Source of the DNA: Henricia sp. BOLD:AAB3569
Taxonomy: Eukaryota > Echinodermata > Asteroidea > Spinulosida > Echinasteridae
Direction: 5' to 3'
NCBI GenBank assembly: GCA_037783545.1
Contig: JBBELK010000366.1
Location: forward strand, 496,001-560,000
DNA length: 64,000 bases
The notes beneath the pieces are model-generated. The model made no database searches, had not been told where the DNA came from, and was given only the letters and a program-made list of their open reading frames with translations. How positions within the stretch are numbered: position 1 is the first letter of the stretch; the number at the start of each line of letters is the position of its first letter. Below, one piece after another: positions 1-17,361 of this stretch. Made by a program: the position numbers and the translations under genes.

Positions 1-1724
1 TCCTTGTGCCCCCCTTTTTTGTTTTGACCCTCCTTCCACACAGCATGTCCGATAGTAATGCCCTCAGGTTCACTAATCCCTCAGGTTGTTTTAATTTTTT
101 ATTTTAATGATCCTTTTTTTATTCACACTTTTTTTACCTATGATTCTGTTCGTTAAAGTTTAGGATTTTTTCCCCTAATTTCTCTGTTTTTTAAATGTCC
201 ATGTTCCACCTTGTTGATCCAACTTTTCTTCACTCTGTAAAATTCCATATCGCCCCATCCCATTTTTCTGTAAAATACCACATCACCCCATCTCATTTGC
301 ATTTGACACGCGCGTTTACGCGCTCTACCATCCAATCACCGGCTCCTTATCACGCGCACCTTCTACTTTTTTCATTTCGCGCCCAAACTTTATTTAGACA
401 CCGCCGAGAACACATCATCATTTTCGACACCCAGTTGTTTTTGCCTGGCCTTGCTTCATCTACGTTGCAGTTATTCCTCTTCGCATCGCCGAAGATTTTT
501 CATCCACCACCAGTTCATTTATCGTGCAGCCGAATTTTTGTACGAACTTTGTTCAACATTCAAGACTTCGTTTTTCATCATTTTCGACTCCCAGTTATTT
601 TTGCCCGGCCTGGCTTCATCTACGTTACAGTTTTTCCTCTTCGCTTTACCGAAGATTTGTTCATCCATCACCAGTTGATTTGCCATTGCAGCCGATTTTT
701 GTGCAGACTTTGTTCAACAACACGACTTCGTTCTGAACTGGAATATTTTTTCATTTCTCCTGTGCCTACCCTGGATTTTATCTCACCGTACTGATCAGCT
801 TTAAACCATATCTTCCGGATTTTGTTCATCATCCCTCTACACTTCTGAAGAATTTTGTTCTACTCTCCATTCAGAGTGAGTTTACCCACCCCCCCCCACC
901 CCATTTGTTTTTTTGTTTTTCCCTCTGTGATTCATTCGACTGCCATTGCACTTTTCGCCAGACTCCACTGGCATCTTGCCAAAAAAACTTTATTTGTTAT
1001 TACTCCCAAAAGTACCATTGATGTTATCTGCCGCCCTCTGTTGACGGCTTTTATTATTGGTCAACAGCTGAACTCGACTCGTTATCCCACAGTGTTATCG
1101 TTTTTTTACAAACGTACATGTACTGTGTACACTCACTGTTTATGACTCTCCGATCAAAATTTTTTATTCGTTTTGTTCCAATTACTTTTGCATCCCGTTT
1201 TCAGCCTTGAAAGACCTTTTCCAAGAAACTATTTTGCTCCACTTCACTTGTTCATTTTCTCCCGTCACCCTCGAAGACTTCAGGTAGGCTAATTTAAGTT
1301 TTTCTTCCCTCTTCACCTTGTTTTAACATTATGATTGCTCTTATCGGGTGAGTCGTGCAGTCCATGGACGAAACTCACCCTTTGGTCCAGACGAGCTGCA
1401 CCTGACGAATCTCGTCTTTTTCGGAATCCTTTTTTGTTTTTGGTTTTTTGTCCTGCGTTTCAACTTAGGACCAGTAAATTTAAAAAACAGACTGTTAAGA
1501 GCATTCATAAGCCGGCAAACTTTTTTTCTTTTAACAACCTCTCTCTTGTTTTTCCCTCCCCCCCCTTTTTTTTATTCCCTTCCCCCTACCTCCCCCCCCC
1601 CCCCACCCCCTGCCCCACGTTGTCCCCGCCGTTCATTTTCCCCCGCCCCGGCTTTTTTGTGCCTTATTTGTTCTCATCCTCTCACTTTTTACCGTCCTTT
1701 TCCCACTGCCTCTCCAAAATTTTT
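1..1724. repeat. T-rich repeat region with about 160 bp tandem duplication
   Basis: No supportable gene. The plus strand is strongly T/C-rich. Around 430-735 a unit of about 160 bp occurs twice in tandem (copy 1 from about 430, copy 2 from about 590), sharing words such as cttcatctacgtt, cgaagattt and actttgttcaaca. A long C/T tract lies at 1555-1660. The open frames here arise from low-complexity sequence and match no family I know. The region may belong to the same retroelement as the Penelope-like fragment that follows on the minus strand, which is inference only. Confidence 0.4.
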
Positions 1725-2260
1725 TAAGGACGAGATTGGCGATTTGAACTGGATGGTGACTTCCCATCTGGACTCCAAAATTCTGCTTGAAAAGAAATTC
1801 TCCAATTCCAAAATGGCTGAAATTGCAGTTGAAATAATACAGAGAAAGAAGGTACAGATAAAAATCATACGGCAAATCGCATAGAGCTGTGACCTTAAAT
1901 AAGGTTTCTTGAATGTCCTCAGGGGTGATGTTGGTGTGGGGACTTTCAAAGTCGAACGTGACGAAGGAGATGTCATCATGGAAGGAGATGTCGATGTTTT
2001 TAATGTGGTCGATGAGTTGTTGTGCACTGGAGATAATTGGCCAAGGAAATTCCTTTTCCATGAATTTCTCCCAAAATTTCAAAATCAAAGAATCAAGATG
2101 AAAACCGAGAATCTTGGAGACCGGGGAGGTGATCCAGCTGTGGGCGGTGATGATTGGACGACCTTTTGGTAAGGTTTCATTTAGAAGAGGAAGGGATATT
2201 TTTAAGCTTGTGCACTTTAGGAAGAGGGTCCATGGTGGGAAGTTGGATTTTAGTGGAGTT
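1725..2260 (-). pseudogene. Penelope-like reverse transcriptase fragment, frameshifted
   Basis: Read on the minus strand, this stretch gives LPKVHK, then a frame change, then GRPI, a TFDFES.HTNI block (usually SLYTNIP in the family) and FGVQMGSH....ANL. This order of motifs is characteristic of Penelope-like retroelement reverse transcriptases. The LPKVHK segment runs into a stop within a few codons and the GRPI segment continues in another frame, so the copy is broken. I see no catalytic YXDD block and no GIY-YIG endonuclease, so only the early RT palm survives. Transcription direction would be from 2260 towards 1725. Confidence is moderate because the fragment is short. Confidence 0.6.
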
Positions 2261-2261
2261 G

Positions 2262-3225
2262 AGTGTCTCTTTCTTTATTTTTCTAGTATTTTTTATAAAA
2301 TTGACCCAACACTTGTTGTTTTATTTTTTATATTTTATAAACCCCCTCCTTTTTTATTAAAAAAATTTAAAAAATCCCTTTTACCTTTTCGCCTTTTTCC
2401 TCAGTCAAGCCTCGTTTTATTTTTATTATTTTTTTGTTCATAAACCATCGAACCAACCTCTAAATTAAATTGTACTTTGTAATTCTCAAAACTTTGTCCA
2501 TTGTTTTCTCTGTCACTTTTCACCTTTACTTTCCACTCGTGCTGGCTCGACAAGGACTGGCTCTTTATCCGGTCGTCGAGTCCTTTGACAGGCACTTTTT
2601 GAACGGTTTAAACCCCCTTTCAACCACGGTTGTCTCCAGTCGCTTCACCACTCTGGTAAGTCTTTTCGACCATTAACAAAACAAAATACAGCAGTTATTT
2701 AAAGTGGGCTGTATTTTTACAAACGGCATGTACAATTTGCAATTTGTGACTAAAAAATCCCCGCATTCTTGTAATTGAAACGTATTTTCGTTAAAATAAA
2801 AGTTGTGTTTTATTACAGTGTCTTCGTTTTTTAATAGATACGAATTATAGCAAAATGTATTTTTACATAAACAATAATTAACCTCTGAAAACAGTCACGA
2901 TTTATATGTAAAATTACAAGAATTGTTTACAGTGCAAAATAAAAGAGGGTGATCTACACTTTTAATGGTGTGCAATCTGAATAGCTACATCATAAGGTTT
3001 TAGTAACAGAGGAAAATTTAGGGAGAATGCCCGTTTTAGCCGTGATTTCCACGTGACAGTAAACACCAAGTCGTAAGGCTCCGTGAGCGAACGTCCGCAA
3101 GTTTTTCATATATGATCAAATTACTGACTTGACATCAAATCTACGTCTGCCACGGCGTATCATGGCTGCTGCGGCACTTGCGGACCGGCAAAATGTCAGA
3201 CCGCGCCCTCTACTTTTATAAAACT
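2262..3225. other. 3' flank of the ARF-family gene
   Basis: No coding sequence supported. On the minus strand this is downstream of the ARF-family stop codon. A minus-strand AATAAA lies at about 2808-2813 (tttatt on plus), roughly 415 bases past the stop, and is a candidate poly(A) signal. The rest is AT-rich sequence without a clear repeat. Confidence 0.3.
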
Positions 3226-8132
<4,907 letters not shown>

Positions 8133-8404
8133 ACTATGACAAGGCTATAAAATCCCAATAAAATCACACAGCTGTGTGCTCAAATATTCTCTTCTCAAGT
8201 AATAAGGCACTGTCGGTGGATTTGACGCCGAAAGAGCTTTCAAGTCATCTAACTTCTGTCAGTCTCTCAAAAGAGGCTTTTAAATACCGTAAGGGTAACT
8301 AATGCCCCTAGCAAATTTTGTCTAATTTTAGACGAAATGGATGCATGTGATGTGGAACTGGACACGTGAAGTCGAAAAGCAATGTAATACAGGCATTCTT
8401 GTAC
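8133..8404. other. 5' flank of the ARF-family gene up to the duplication
   Basis: About 270 bases between the ARF-family start codon and the left edge of the tandem duplication. The ARF-family promoter or 5' UTR should be here or just beyond; I see no TATA box or other decisive signal. Confidence 0.3.
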
Positions 8405-9761
8405 CAGTAGCCAATAAGCTCATCTTCAAACACGGAACTGCCATAGCAACAGTAGGCCCTACGGCTATATTATACCTGGGCCTGAGACCTTGAGTCGGAT
8501 TTGTTGTTAGTTCCACGTTGGAAGAGTTGAGATGATGGGAAATTATTATGATGTCACAAGTTGTGACAGGTAGTTTTCAGTCACGAAAGTATATGCTTAT
8601 TATATGTGTGCATGTACGATAGTCAATGACTCGGACCAGAATGATAAACTGTGTATAATGTATAATATTTTGTTTTGACAGCACAAAAACATGTTTGAAC
8701 CATAATATATGTGATATTACGACAAACTGTAAAATGTTACAAAAGAAAACGTCCCTCGAAATAAATGCATGGTATTATACCCATAGAGGTCAGTGACTTT
8801 GCTCCAGAATTAAAGCAACTCAAATTTTCGATTGAAAAGGGCCCCTTTTTCTCTAAACCAATCAAGACAATGACTCGGAGGGGAAAGCGAATATCTTCAG
8901 CTCTATTTCAACATGCGAGTGTACGATAAGCATAATGTTTTTGCTGTTCGATTTATTGCGCTGACACCCCGGAAAACTGTCGAAATCCGTGTTGACCTTC
9001 ATAGGAAAACCATTTTGTTCAGCATTTGCACTAATTTTTCAATCGAAAAAAAACAACAAAAAACCTATTCCCCTGGATGCGAAGAAAGGAGAAAAAAATC
9101 CAACTGAAAGAGCTACACCTATACACATCATTACTTTATAAATAACTGCCATGCATGTTAAACAGCAAGTCGAGAAACTTCTTGAACAATGTCCGTAGGT
9201 GAAGATATCTGGCACCAGACATATATGTCAAATCTCAGAACGGCAAAATCTCAGAACTCTCCTGGACCGGGGGTGAGGGCCGGAGGTGGGGTGGGGGCCG
9301 GTGTCACTCTCCATTGAAACACATGGCCATGTGCATTATCACTAACAAATAACAGGCCCCTACGGACTGTAATATTAATGCGGACAGTCACATACTTAAT
9401 TGTTTCTCGTCAATTGGTTTGCGATCAGTTAATGCTGAATGTCAGCCACCAAAGACTGTGCGCCGATTGCCGTCGACCACTGACAACTGATTCGATCAGC
9501 CTGAGGCTAGTCTCAGAGCAGTCTCCTACCCTTGGACAACCGATTAAAGACTACAAAAACCTTCTCCCCACCAAGAAAATACCTCCTGGCGACCAAAATG
9601 CTCTAACAAGCAGTTGGCGACCACTATATAGCAACCCTTTAAAGACTGACGAAAACCTTTTTACGACCTCATCTCACCCAACTCCCGATCAGTGGTTGTC
9701 GGTGTGATTGTAGTGTGGAACGCGCACATGGTTTCGATCATAACGGCATACAGCTACATGC

Positions 9762-9763
<2 letters not shown>

Positions 9764-9813
<50 letters not shown>
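9764..9813. repeat. Poly-C tract (50 C), followed by C-rich run
   Basis: Uninterrupted run of 50 C followed by a C/T-rich stretch to about 9842. The matching tract in copy B has 33 C (15316-15348). Proline- or glycine-rich open frames across it are low-complexity artefacts. Confidence 0.95.
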
Positions 9814-9985
9814 ATCACCGCCCTCCCCCCTTCCCCCCCTCCCGATACTGTGCACAATATAACACGAATCATAATTTGTTTTCTTGGCTGTGATGTGTCC
9901 ATTTTAACGTGGCCGCGAGCCAGTAAGGTCTGTAAACACTGCAATCGCGATTCCTTCCGATCCGGACTAAACACACGTCAGTTCA

Positions 9986-10684
9986 TAGTCTTGGCCCAAG
10001 ACTACTCTAGTCGATATTGGTTTGTGTACGCGTTGGCCATATAGTGCGCCCTCTTGCAGCACTAACGGACCAGTCTTTGCTCACTAGAGTAGTCTTGGGA
10101 ATTTCTCCCGGAAGTTTTAACTTTTTCTTTGTTTTTGCCTAGGCTTTCCTAGGGAACCAATCAGCGAGTGACCCAAATACAGCAGAGCGTGGGAATGCAG
10201 CGAGCGACCCAAATACAGCGCGTCGACCGCAGAGCGTGACCCAAATACACCGCGTGCACGCGCTTCGAATGGTTTGAAAAATATAAGGCGGCTTACAAGA
10301 ATCATCGAACATGACCGTTTTATCGTTGCTAATATTTTCGGTGGCATAAGTTTCTTGGCAAATGTTTGCGAATATATTTACAAACATGTTTGCAAAGGCG
10401 TATGACATCGCAAAATACATTTGTTTATGAAGATAATTGCGACATTGCAAATATTTGCAAAGATATCTGTGGTATGCCATGTCCCTTGTGTGCCATCATA
10501 AAACCCTCTGCAGCTATTTACATAAAACGGTACCGCCCCCAATGCTGAACTTCCGGGAGAAATTCCCAAGACTACTCTAGTGAGCAAAGGGCTGGCCAGT
10601 TAGTGCTGCAAGAGGGCCCACTACTGGGAATGGCCAACGCGTACACAAACCAATATCGACTAGAGTAGTCTTGGGCCAAGACTA
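9986..10684. mobile_element. Foldback element, MULE-like MITE (copy A)
   Basis: 699 bases with long inverted ends: left arm 9986-10116, right arm 10548-10684, starting TAGTCTTGGCCCAAG and largely matching with a few small gaps. It is flanked by a 9-base direct repeat GTCAGTTCA (9977-9985 and 10685-10693). A 9-base target duplication with long TIRs is typical of Mutator-like elements. The interior has repeats of gacccaaatac and gtttgcaaa words and no transposase frame. Confidence 0.75.
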
Positions 10685-11197
10685 GTCAGTTCATTGACAA
10701 CGACACCGCCTTTTTATTTCGTCCACGTTGTAACTATGTTTTAGCTGGTTGGCCTTGCAACCTGTATTCATCATCAGATCCTACGCGGCCCCCACTGCAC
10801 TGACATCGTCATTCCACTATAAATAGATTGTTAATACAGCGCGGGGGCGGGGCTTAAAACTATCCTCTTTCTAAAGTATTAAATGAAAATACAAAACTTA
10901 ACCTTATATTATTTAAAATTCTGTTGGTGCATGATAAAAAATAATGGTTGTAGTTGAAACTAATTATTTTCTGGTCGTGGCTGTTTGTCAAAATAAATAT
11001 GGGACTGGTATTTGAGACGCTGTATCTCAACGTGTGTACGAAATGCATGATATATAAATCCCTCAATCGACGTATATAATTTCGACGGGCATCCCTCAAT
11101 CGAGGAATAGTTCCTGTTCGTGCTAATATACCCAGATCGCAGTCACAGATATCTGTTGTATCTGTGGATCGCAGTACATCCATATCTGCGGTTTAGC

Positions 11198-12242
11198 TTA
11201 AAGGTACTGTATCATTTGCAATGACCCAATTTTGTTTTTCATGAGTTGACAAAAAAAACCTTACTCAAAGTGTTGATAGCAATGGTAACAAACACCACAT
11301 GAATTTATATCCGTCCAAAATAGTATTTCATGTTGGAAATTGACAACCGAAGGTGGTTTTCTAAACAAAAAAGTCCCAAATGTAACAAATTTCGCTCATA
11401 ATTTTTTAAAATGTAATTTGAATAGACAAAGTCCAGGTTCTACTTACAGCTGGGTAAAATCAGCAACTGCCTTTTCCAGAAAGAAAATGGTCAAAAATAC
11501 TTTATCTGAAATGTACTCTCATAGGAGTTGAAAAATGCCTTGGAGTCCCTTACGTCGTGAACCAATTTTCTTGAATATTTTCAAGACTATGATACCAAGA
11601 CATGTCTCTTCTACATTATTTAGAAATTGCATAGAGATTTTTGTTAGCTTGAAAACGCCATTTTTACAAATGCATCAACCGAAATGTCACACTTTGGCCT
11701 CTGTTTTTATGGAAATGATTCTGTAAGTCTTTCCGAAATAGACTGAAGATAGCATTTAAAAAAAAAATCAAGGTCACGTGATTTATCCGAACCAGATTTC
11801 TGGTTCGGATAAATCACGTGTCCTTGAAGTTAGTTTTATTTCAGCCGTATGGCCGTTTTTGATAGTTTATTTTAGGAGTTTATTAATTGCAGTAGGCCTA
11901 TACTGCATCAAATTCAGCTCTGACTTTTTTTCAAAATATTTGCGAGTATTTGACAAAAGAGACTGTTTATTCAGGTTATGAAACAAAGTTAAATATTCAT
12001 GTCACTTTGAAAAATTGTACATAAAATGTTGACACAGAAAGCCCGAGGAACCGAAGCGAGACCGTGAACAGTCTATAGCGGACATGATGTGACTATTTAC
12101 AATTTTTATAAATGCTAAGCTTTTGTAGTTAATTACGGGACATTTTGATGATCTTTTTTCACAAGGATAATACAAAAAAAATATTGTCAAGGATGCTACA
12201 TCACTAAATTATGTAAAGAGTAGGCCGGCCTATGCACCTTTA
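11198..12242. mobile_element. Possible TTAA-flanked element (copy A)
   Basis: Left end TTAAAGGTACTGTATC matches the repeat at 4519. A possible right end CACCTTTAA lies at 12234-12242, giving TTAA on both sides but only a very short inverted match (AGGT). The left 150 bases are clearly repetitive; the right boundary is uncertain. The same sequence recurs in copy B at 16733-17777. Confidence 0.35.
11769..11826. repeat. Near-perfect hairpin with CACGTG in both arms
   Basis: Arms of about 26 bases (caagg, tcacgtgatttatccgaacca) around a short loop. CACGTG E-box cores occur in each arm. It lies about 900 bases upstream of Rab4 exon 1 copy A. The duplicate is at 17304-17361. Confidence 0.7.
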
Positions 12243-12725
12243 ATACTTGGACTAAGTAGTGGCCATCCCTGTGCATGCACTGCACCCAGGGCACTGCAGT
12301 CGATCGAAGAAGCCTCCATCACTCGTTACAATTCATCCATACCCAAGGGAACAACCATTGTGAATTATACCCCTTATTTTACGAGCTTTTAAGTTTTCAA
12401 TGATACAGATTATTATCTGCGCAGACAAAATGTTTGCGGCCAAAAATTGAATTCCCTTTCTTTTGAGAATATATTATACAGCGATTAGAGGACACATTTA
12501 TACGGCGATCAAAGTATAACGCCCTCACCGGCAGCTGAATTCCAGCCAATACGTCGATTAGCGGATTTCCCTAACTGTGACATGAAAACGGCTGAAGCTA
12601 GAGCTAGCTCTACATGTACTAATGATGTAGCTAGTACATATGTAGCTTGCTTGGCGTACGCGTTTTCATGGTTTTGTAGTAGAATTTTGTGCAATCGAGA
12701 TTTAATTGACGAAATCCGTCAAAAA

Positions 12726-12741
12726 ATGTCAGAGTCTTATG
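12726..12741 (+). CDS. Rab4 coding exon 1, distal duplicate
   Basis: Sequence ATG TCA GAG TCT TAT G followed by donor GTAAAG, encoding MSESY plus one base. It is identical to 18261-18276 because of the tandem duplication. It could splice to exon 2 at 20451 with the same phase, giving the same protein from an upstream promoter, or it may be unused. Confidence 0.6.
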
Positions 12742-15313
12742 GTAAAGTATTTTTTTAATTGTAAATGTTTCCAATGTTTGATAAGCATTGGGGAGAAAAA
12801 CCATAATTACGAACCTGTGTAGGCCTGCTCAGCTCTTGTTTCCTTCCTCCATGGTCGCAGTACTACAGTAGGCCTACATACTATACATTGTACTAGCCTA
12901 GGGCCTACATGTATAGGCTTGCATCATGTAATGTACAGCATTGACGTAAATGTCGGGAAAAAATACCATCCACCCCCGCCAGTACTAAGTAAACTATGGA
13001 GCATGACATAAATTTTTTTTTCAAAGGAAAACTTGAAATTTTCTCACTGCTAATGACATGTTTCCTCACCATATTTACACATGTCATATTTTATTATGAA
13101 GAATAGTGGCAAGGGTGTATGGACACTAGGGTGTATTTACGGTATTTTTTTCATATACATTGAACACGGATTTGGGTAAATTTATATATTGGAATCGATA
13201 GCTTATTCAATTCTAAGATATACTTCCCACTGACACTTCCGTCGCAAATGTTGCATTTCTGAGATAAATAAATGATAAAATTACTGCATAAAGTAATGCA
13301 CAAAATGACGCGGCGAGCGGTCTGTGCGTAAGCCCGACAACAGAGGGAGCTGCGCGCGCGTGAATGGTTATCTTGTGCACTAACTGAAGGCAATTTTTGA
13401 AGAAGAAAACGTGATTTTTCTACAGAAAAGCAACATTTGCGACAAAAGTGCAAGTGGGAAGTATATCTTAAAATTACATTATCTGTTAATTCCAGGAAGT
13501 AATTTCCTTAAAATCTTTGTTCAATGTATACGAAAAAAATACCGTATTTACACCATGTCGGCATAGTCGCCAGGTTGTGACATCGCCACCCTATTGATGA
13601 ACAATGGCTGATGAATAGGGCGGTGACCTCACGGACCTGGCTACTATGGCATCTATGCTAATATTTACGTTTATACTCCACGAGTCCACGATAGGCATAA
13701 ATCCAACGACCTTTGATAGAAAAATAAATTGCATCTCAAATTCCTCTTTAGTTTCTCAAATTTCCCCACAAAAAGCAATCCTGGCTGTTCGACATCTCTC
13801 TAATTTGCAAGAACGATGTTTTTTTGACCATAGTCTCATAGAACCGATTTATTTTGGAAAAATCAGAGCTTTTACTTGGCAAAAGCGCACTGTGCACAGG
13901 TCACAACTGTTACACACACAGTACGTGTGTACGTGTATATGTGTATGATGCGTGTACCAGTAGCCAATAAGCTCATCTTCAAACACGGAACTGCCATAGC
14001 AACAGTAGGCCCTACGGCTATATTATACCTGGGCCTGAGACCTTGAGTCGGATTTGTTGTTAGTTCCACGTTGGAAGAGTTGAGATGATGGGAAATTATT
14101 ATGATGTCACAAGTTGTGACAGGTAGTTTTCAGTCACGAAAGTATATGCTTATTATATGTGTGCATGTACGATAGTCAATGACTCGGACCAGAATGATAA
14201 ACTGTGTATAATGTATAATATTTTGTTTTGACAGCACAAAAACATGTTTGAACCATAATATATGTGATATTACGACAAACTGTAAAATGTTACAAAAGAA
14301 AACGTCCCTCGAAATAAATGCATGGTATTATACCCATAGAGGTCAGTGACTTTGCTCCAGAATTAAAGCAACTCAAATTTCGATTGAAAAGGGCCCCTTT
14401 TTCTCTAAACCAATCAAGACAATGACTCGGAGGGGAAAGCGAATATCTTCAGCTCTATTTCAACATGCGAGTGTACGATAAGCATAATGTTTTTGCTGTT
14501 CGATTTATTGCGCTGACACCCCGGAAAACTGTCGAAATCCGTGTTGACCTTCATAGGAAAACCATTTTGTTCAGCATTTGCACTAATTTTTCAATCGAAA
14601 AAAAACAACAAAAAACCTATTCCCCTGGATGCGAAGAAAGGAGAAAAAAATCCAACTGAAAGAGCTACACCTATACACATCATTACTTTATAAATAACTG
14701 CCATGCATGTTAAACAGCAAGTCGAGAAACTTCTTGAACAATGTCCGTAGGTGAAGATATCTGGCACCAGACATATATGTCAAATCTCAGAACGGCAAAA
14801 TCTCAGAACTCTCCTGGACCGGGGGTGAGGGCCGGAGGTGGGGTGGGGGCCGGTGTCACTCTCCATTGAAACACATGGCCATGTGCATTATCACTAACAA
14901 ATAACAGGCCCCTACGGACTGTAATATTAATGCGGACAGTCACATACTTAATTGTTTCTCGTCAATTGGTTTGCGATCAGTTAATGCTGAATGTCAGCCA
15001 CCAAAGACTGTGCGCCGATTGCCGTCGACCACTGACAACTGATTCGATCAGCCTGAGGCTAGTCTCAGAGCAGTCTCCTACCCTTGGACAACCGATTAAA
15101 GACTACAAAAACCTTCTCCCCACCAAGAAAATACCTCCTGGCGACCAAAATGCTCTAACAAGCAGTTGGCGACCACTATATAGCAACCCTTTAAAGACTG
15201 ACGAAAACCTTTTTACGACCTCATCTCACCCAACTCCCGATCAGTGGTTGTCGGTGTGATTGTAGTGTGGAACGCGCACATGGTTTCGATCATAACGGCA
15301 TACAGCTACATGC

Positions 15314-15315
<2 letters not shown>

Positions 15316-15348
<33 letters not shown>
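15316..15348. repeat. Poly-C tract (33 C) in copy B
   Basis: Same position in the duplicated unit as 9764-9813, 17 bases shorter. Homopolymers of this size are unstable in vivo and hard to sequence, so the length may not be exact. Confidence 0.95.
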
Positions 15349-15520
15349 ATCACCGCCCTCCCCCCTTCCCCCCCTCCCGATACTGTGCACAATATAACAC
15401 GAATCATAATTTGTTTTCTTGGCTGTGATGTGTCCATTTTAACGTGGCCGCGAGCCAGTAAGGTCTGTAAACACTGCAATCGCGATTCCTTCCGATCCGG
15501 ACTAAACACACGTCAGTTCA

Positions 15521-16219
15521 TAGTCTTGGCCCAAGACTACTCTAGTCGATATTGGTTTGTGTACGCGTTGGCCATATAGTGCGCCCTCTTGCAGCACTAA
15601 CGGACCAGTCTTTGCTCACTAGAGTAGTCTTGGGAATTTCTCCCGGAAGTTTTAACTTTTTCTTTGTTTTTGCCTAGGCTTTCCTAGGGAACCAATCAGC
15701 GAGTGACCCAAATACAGCAGAGCGTGGGAATGCAGCGAGCGACCCAAATACAGCGCGTCGACCGCAGAGCGTGACCCAAATACACCGCGTGCACGCGCTT
15801 CGAATGGTTTGAAAAATATAAGGCGGCTTACAAGAATCATCGAACATGACCGTTTTATCGTTGCTAATATTTTCGGTGGCATAAGTTTCTTGGCAAATGT
15901 TTGCGAATATATTTACAAACATGTTTGCAAAGGCGTATGACATCGCAAAATACATTTGTTTATGAAGATAATTGCGACATTGCAAATATTTGCAAAGATA
16001 TCTGTGGTATGCCATGTCCCTTGTGTGCCATCATAAAACCCTCTGCAGCTATTTACATAAAACGGTACCGCCCCCAATGCTGAACTTCCGGGAGAAATTC
16101 CCAAGACTACTCTAGTGAGCAAAGGGCTGGCCAGTTAGTGCTGCAAGAGGGCCCACTACTGGGAATGGCCAACGCGTACACAAACCAATATCGACTAGAG
16201 TAGTCTTGGGCCAAGACTA
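15521..16219. mobile_element. Foldback element, MULE-like MITE (copy B)
   Basis: Identical copy made by the segmental duplication (offset 5535), not an independent insertion. Its flanking GTCAGTTCA repeats are duplicated with it. Confidence 0.75.
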
Positions 16220-17303
16220 GTCAGTTCATTGACAACGACACCGCCTTTTTATTTCGTCCACGTTGTAACTATGTTTTAGCTGGTTGGCCTTGCAACCTGT
16301 ATTCATCATCAGATCCTACGCGGCCCCCACTGCACTGACATCGTCATTCCACTATAAATAGATTGTTAATACAGCGCGGGGGCGGGGCTTAAAACTATCC
16401 TCTTTCTAAAGTATTAAATGAAAATACAAAACTTAACCTTATATTATTTAAAATTCTGTTGGTGCATGATAAAAAATAATGGTTGTAGTTGAAACTAATT
16501 ATTTTCTGGTCGTGGCTGTTTGTCAAAATAAATATGGGACTGGTATTTGAGACGCTGTATCTCAACGTGTGTACGAAATGCATGATATATAAATCCCTCA
16601 ATCGACGTATATAATTTCGACGGGCATCCCTCAATCGAGGAATAGTTCCTGTTCGTGCTAATATACCCAGATCGCAGTCACAGATATCTGTTGTATCTGT
16701 GGATCGCAGTACATCCATATCTGCGGTTTAGCTTAAAGGTACTGTATCATTTGCAATGACCCAATTTTGTTTTTCATGAGTTGACAAAAAAAACCTTACT
16801 CAAAGTGTTGATAGCAATGGTAACAAACACCACATGAATTTATATCCGTCCAAAATAGTATTTCATGTTGGAAATTGACAACCGAAGGTGGTTTTCTAAA
16901 CAAAAAAGTCCCAAATGTAACAAATTTCGCTCATAATTTTTTAAAATGTAATTTGAATAGACAAAGTCCAGGTTCTACTTACAGCTGGGTAAAATCAGCA
17001 ACTGCCTTTTCCAGAAAGAAAATGGTCAAAAATACTTTATCTGAAATGTACTCTCATAGGAGTTGAAAAATGCCTTGGAGTCCCTTACGTCGTGAACCAA
17101 TTTTCTTGAATATTTTCAAGACTATGATACCAAGACATGTCTCTTCTACATTATTTAGAAATTGCATAGAGATTTTTGTTAGCTTGAAAACGCCATTTTT
17201 ACAAATGCATCAACCGAAATGTCACACTTTGGCCTCTGTTTTTATGGAAATGATTCTGTAAGTCTTTCCGAAATAGACTGAAGATAGCATTTAAAAAAAA
17301 AAT

Positions 17304-17361
17304 CAAGGTCACGTGATTTATCCGAACCAGATTTCTGGTTCGGATAAATCACGTGTCCTTG
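17304..17361. repeat. Hairpin with CACGTG, copy B
   Basis: Duplicate of 11769-11826 within the second 5.5 kb unit, about 900 bases upstream of the proximal Rab4 exon 1. Confidence 0.7.

Larger units (their letters stand above)
8405..13957. repeat. Tandem duplication, copy A (5553 bp)
   Basis: Directly repeated by 13958-19492. The junctions share the word TGTAC (8400-8404, 13953-13957, 19488-19492), a short microhomology. The two copies differ by a poly-C tract (50 against 33 C), one T in a T-run near 8825, and one visible substitution (catcgcc near 13588 against catcgct near 19123). The unit contains a MULE-like foldback, the hairpin at 11769 and Rab4 coding exon 1. Near-identity means a very recent event or an assembly duplication. 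Confidence 0.95.

Noticed and set aside
195..794. 199-codon open frame near the left end
   Set aside because: Covers a tandem duplication in T/C-rich DNA; Phe/Leu/Ser/His-rich, no recognisable domain and no splice context.
9378..9707. 109-codon open frame in both duplication copies
   Set aside because: Both copies are identical through duplication, so its persistence says nothing about selection; no domain recognised.
9715..10044. Proline- and glycine-rich open frames across the poly-C tracts (also at 15244-15579)
   Set aside because: They exist only because a C homopolymer encodes Pro or Gly in any frame; no domain and no conservation signal.
12726..12741. A second complete Rab4 gene
   Set aside because: Only exon 1 and upstream DNA are duplicated; exons 2-7 occur once.
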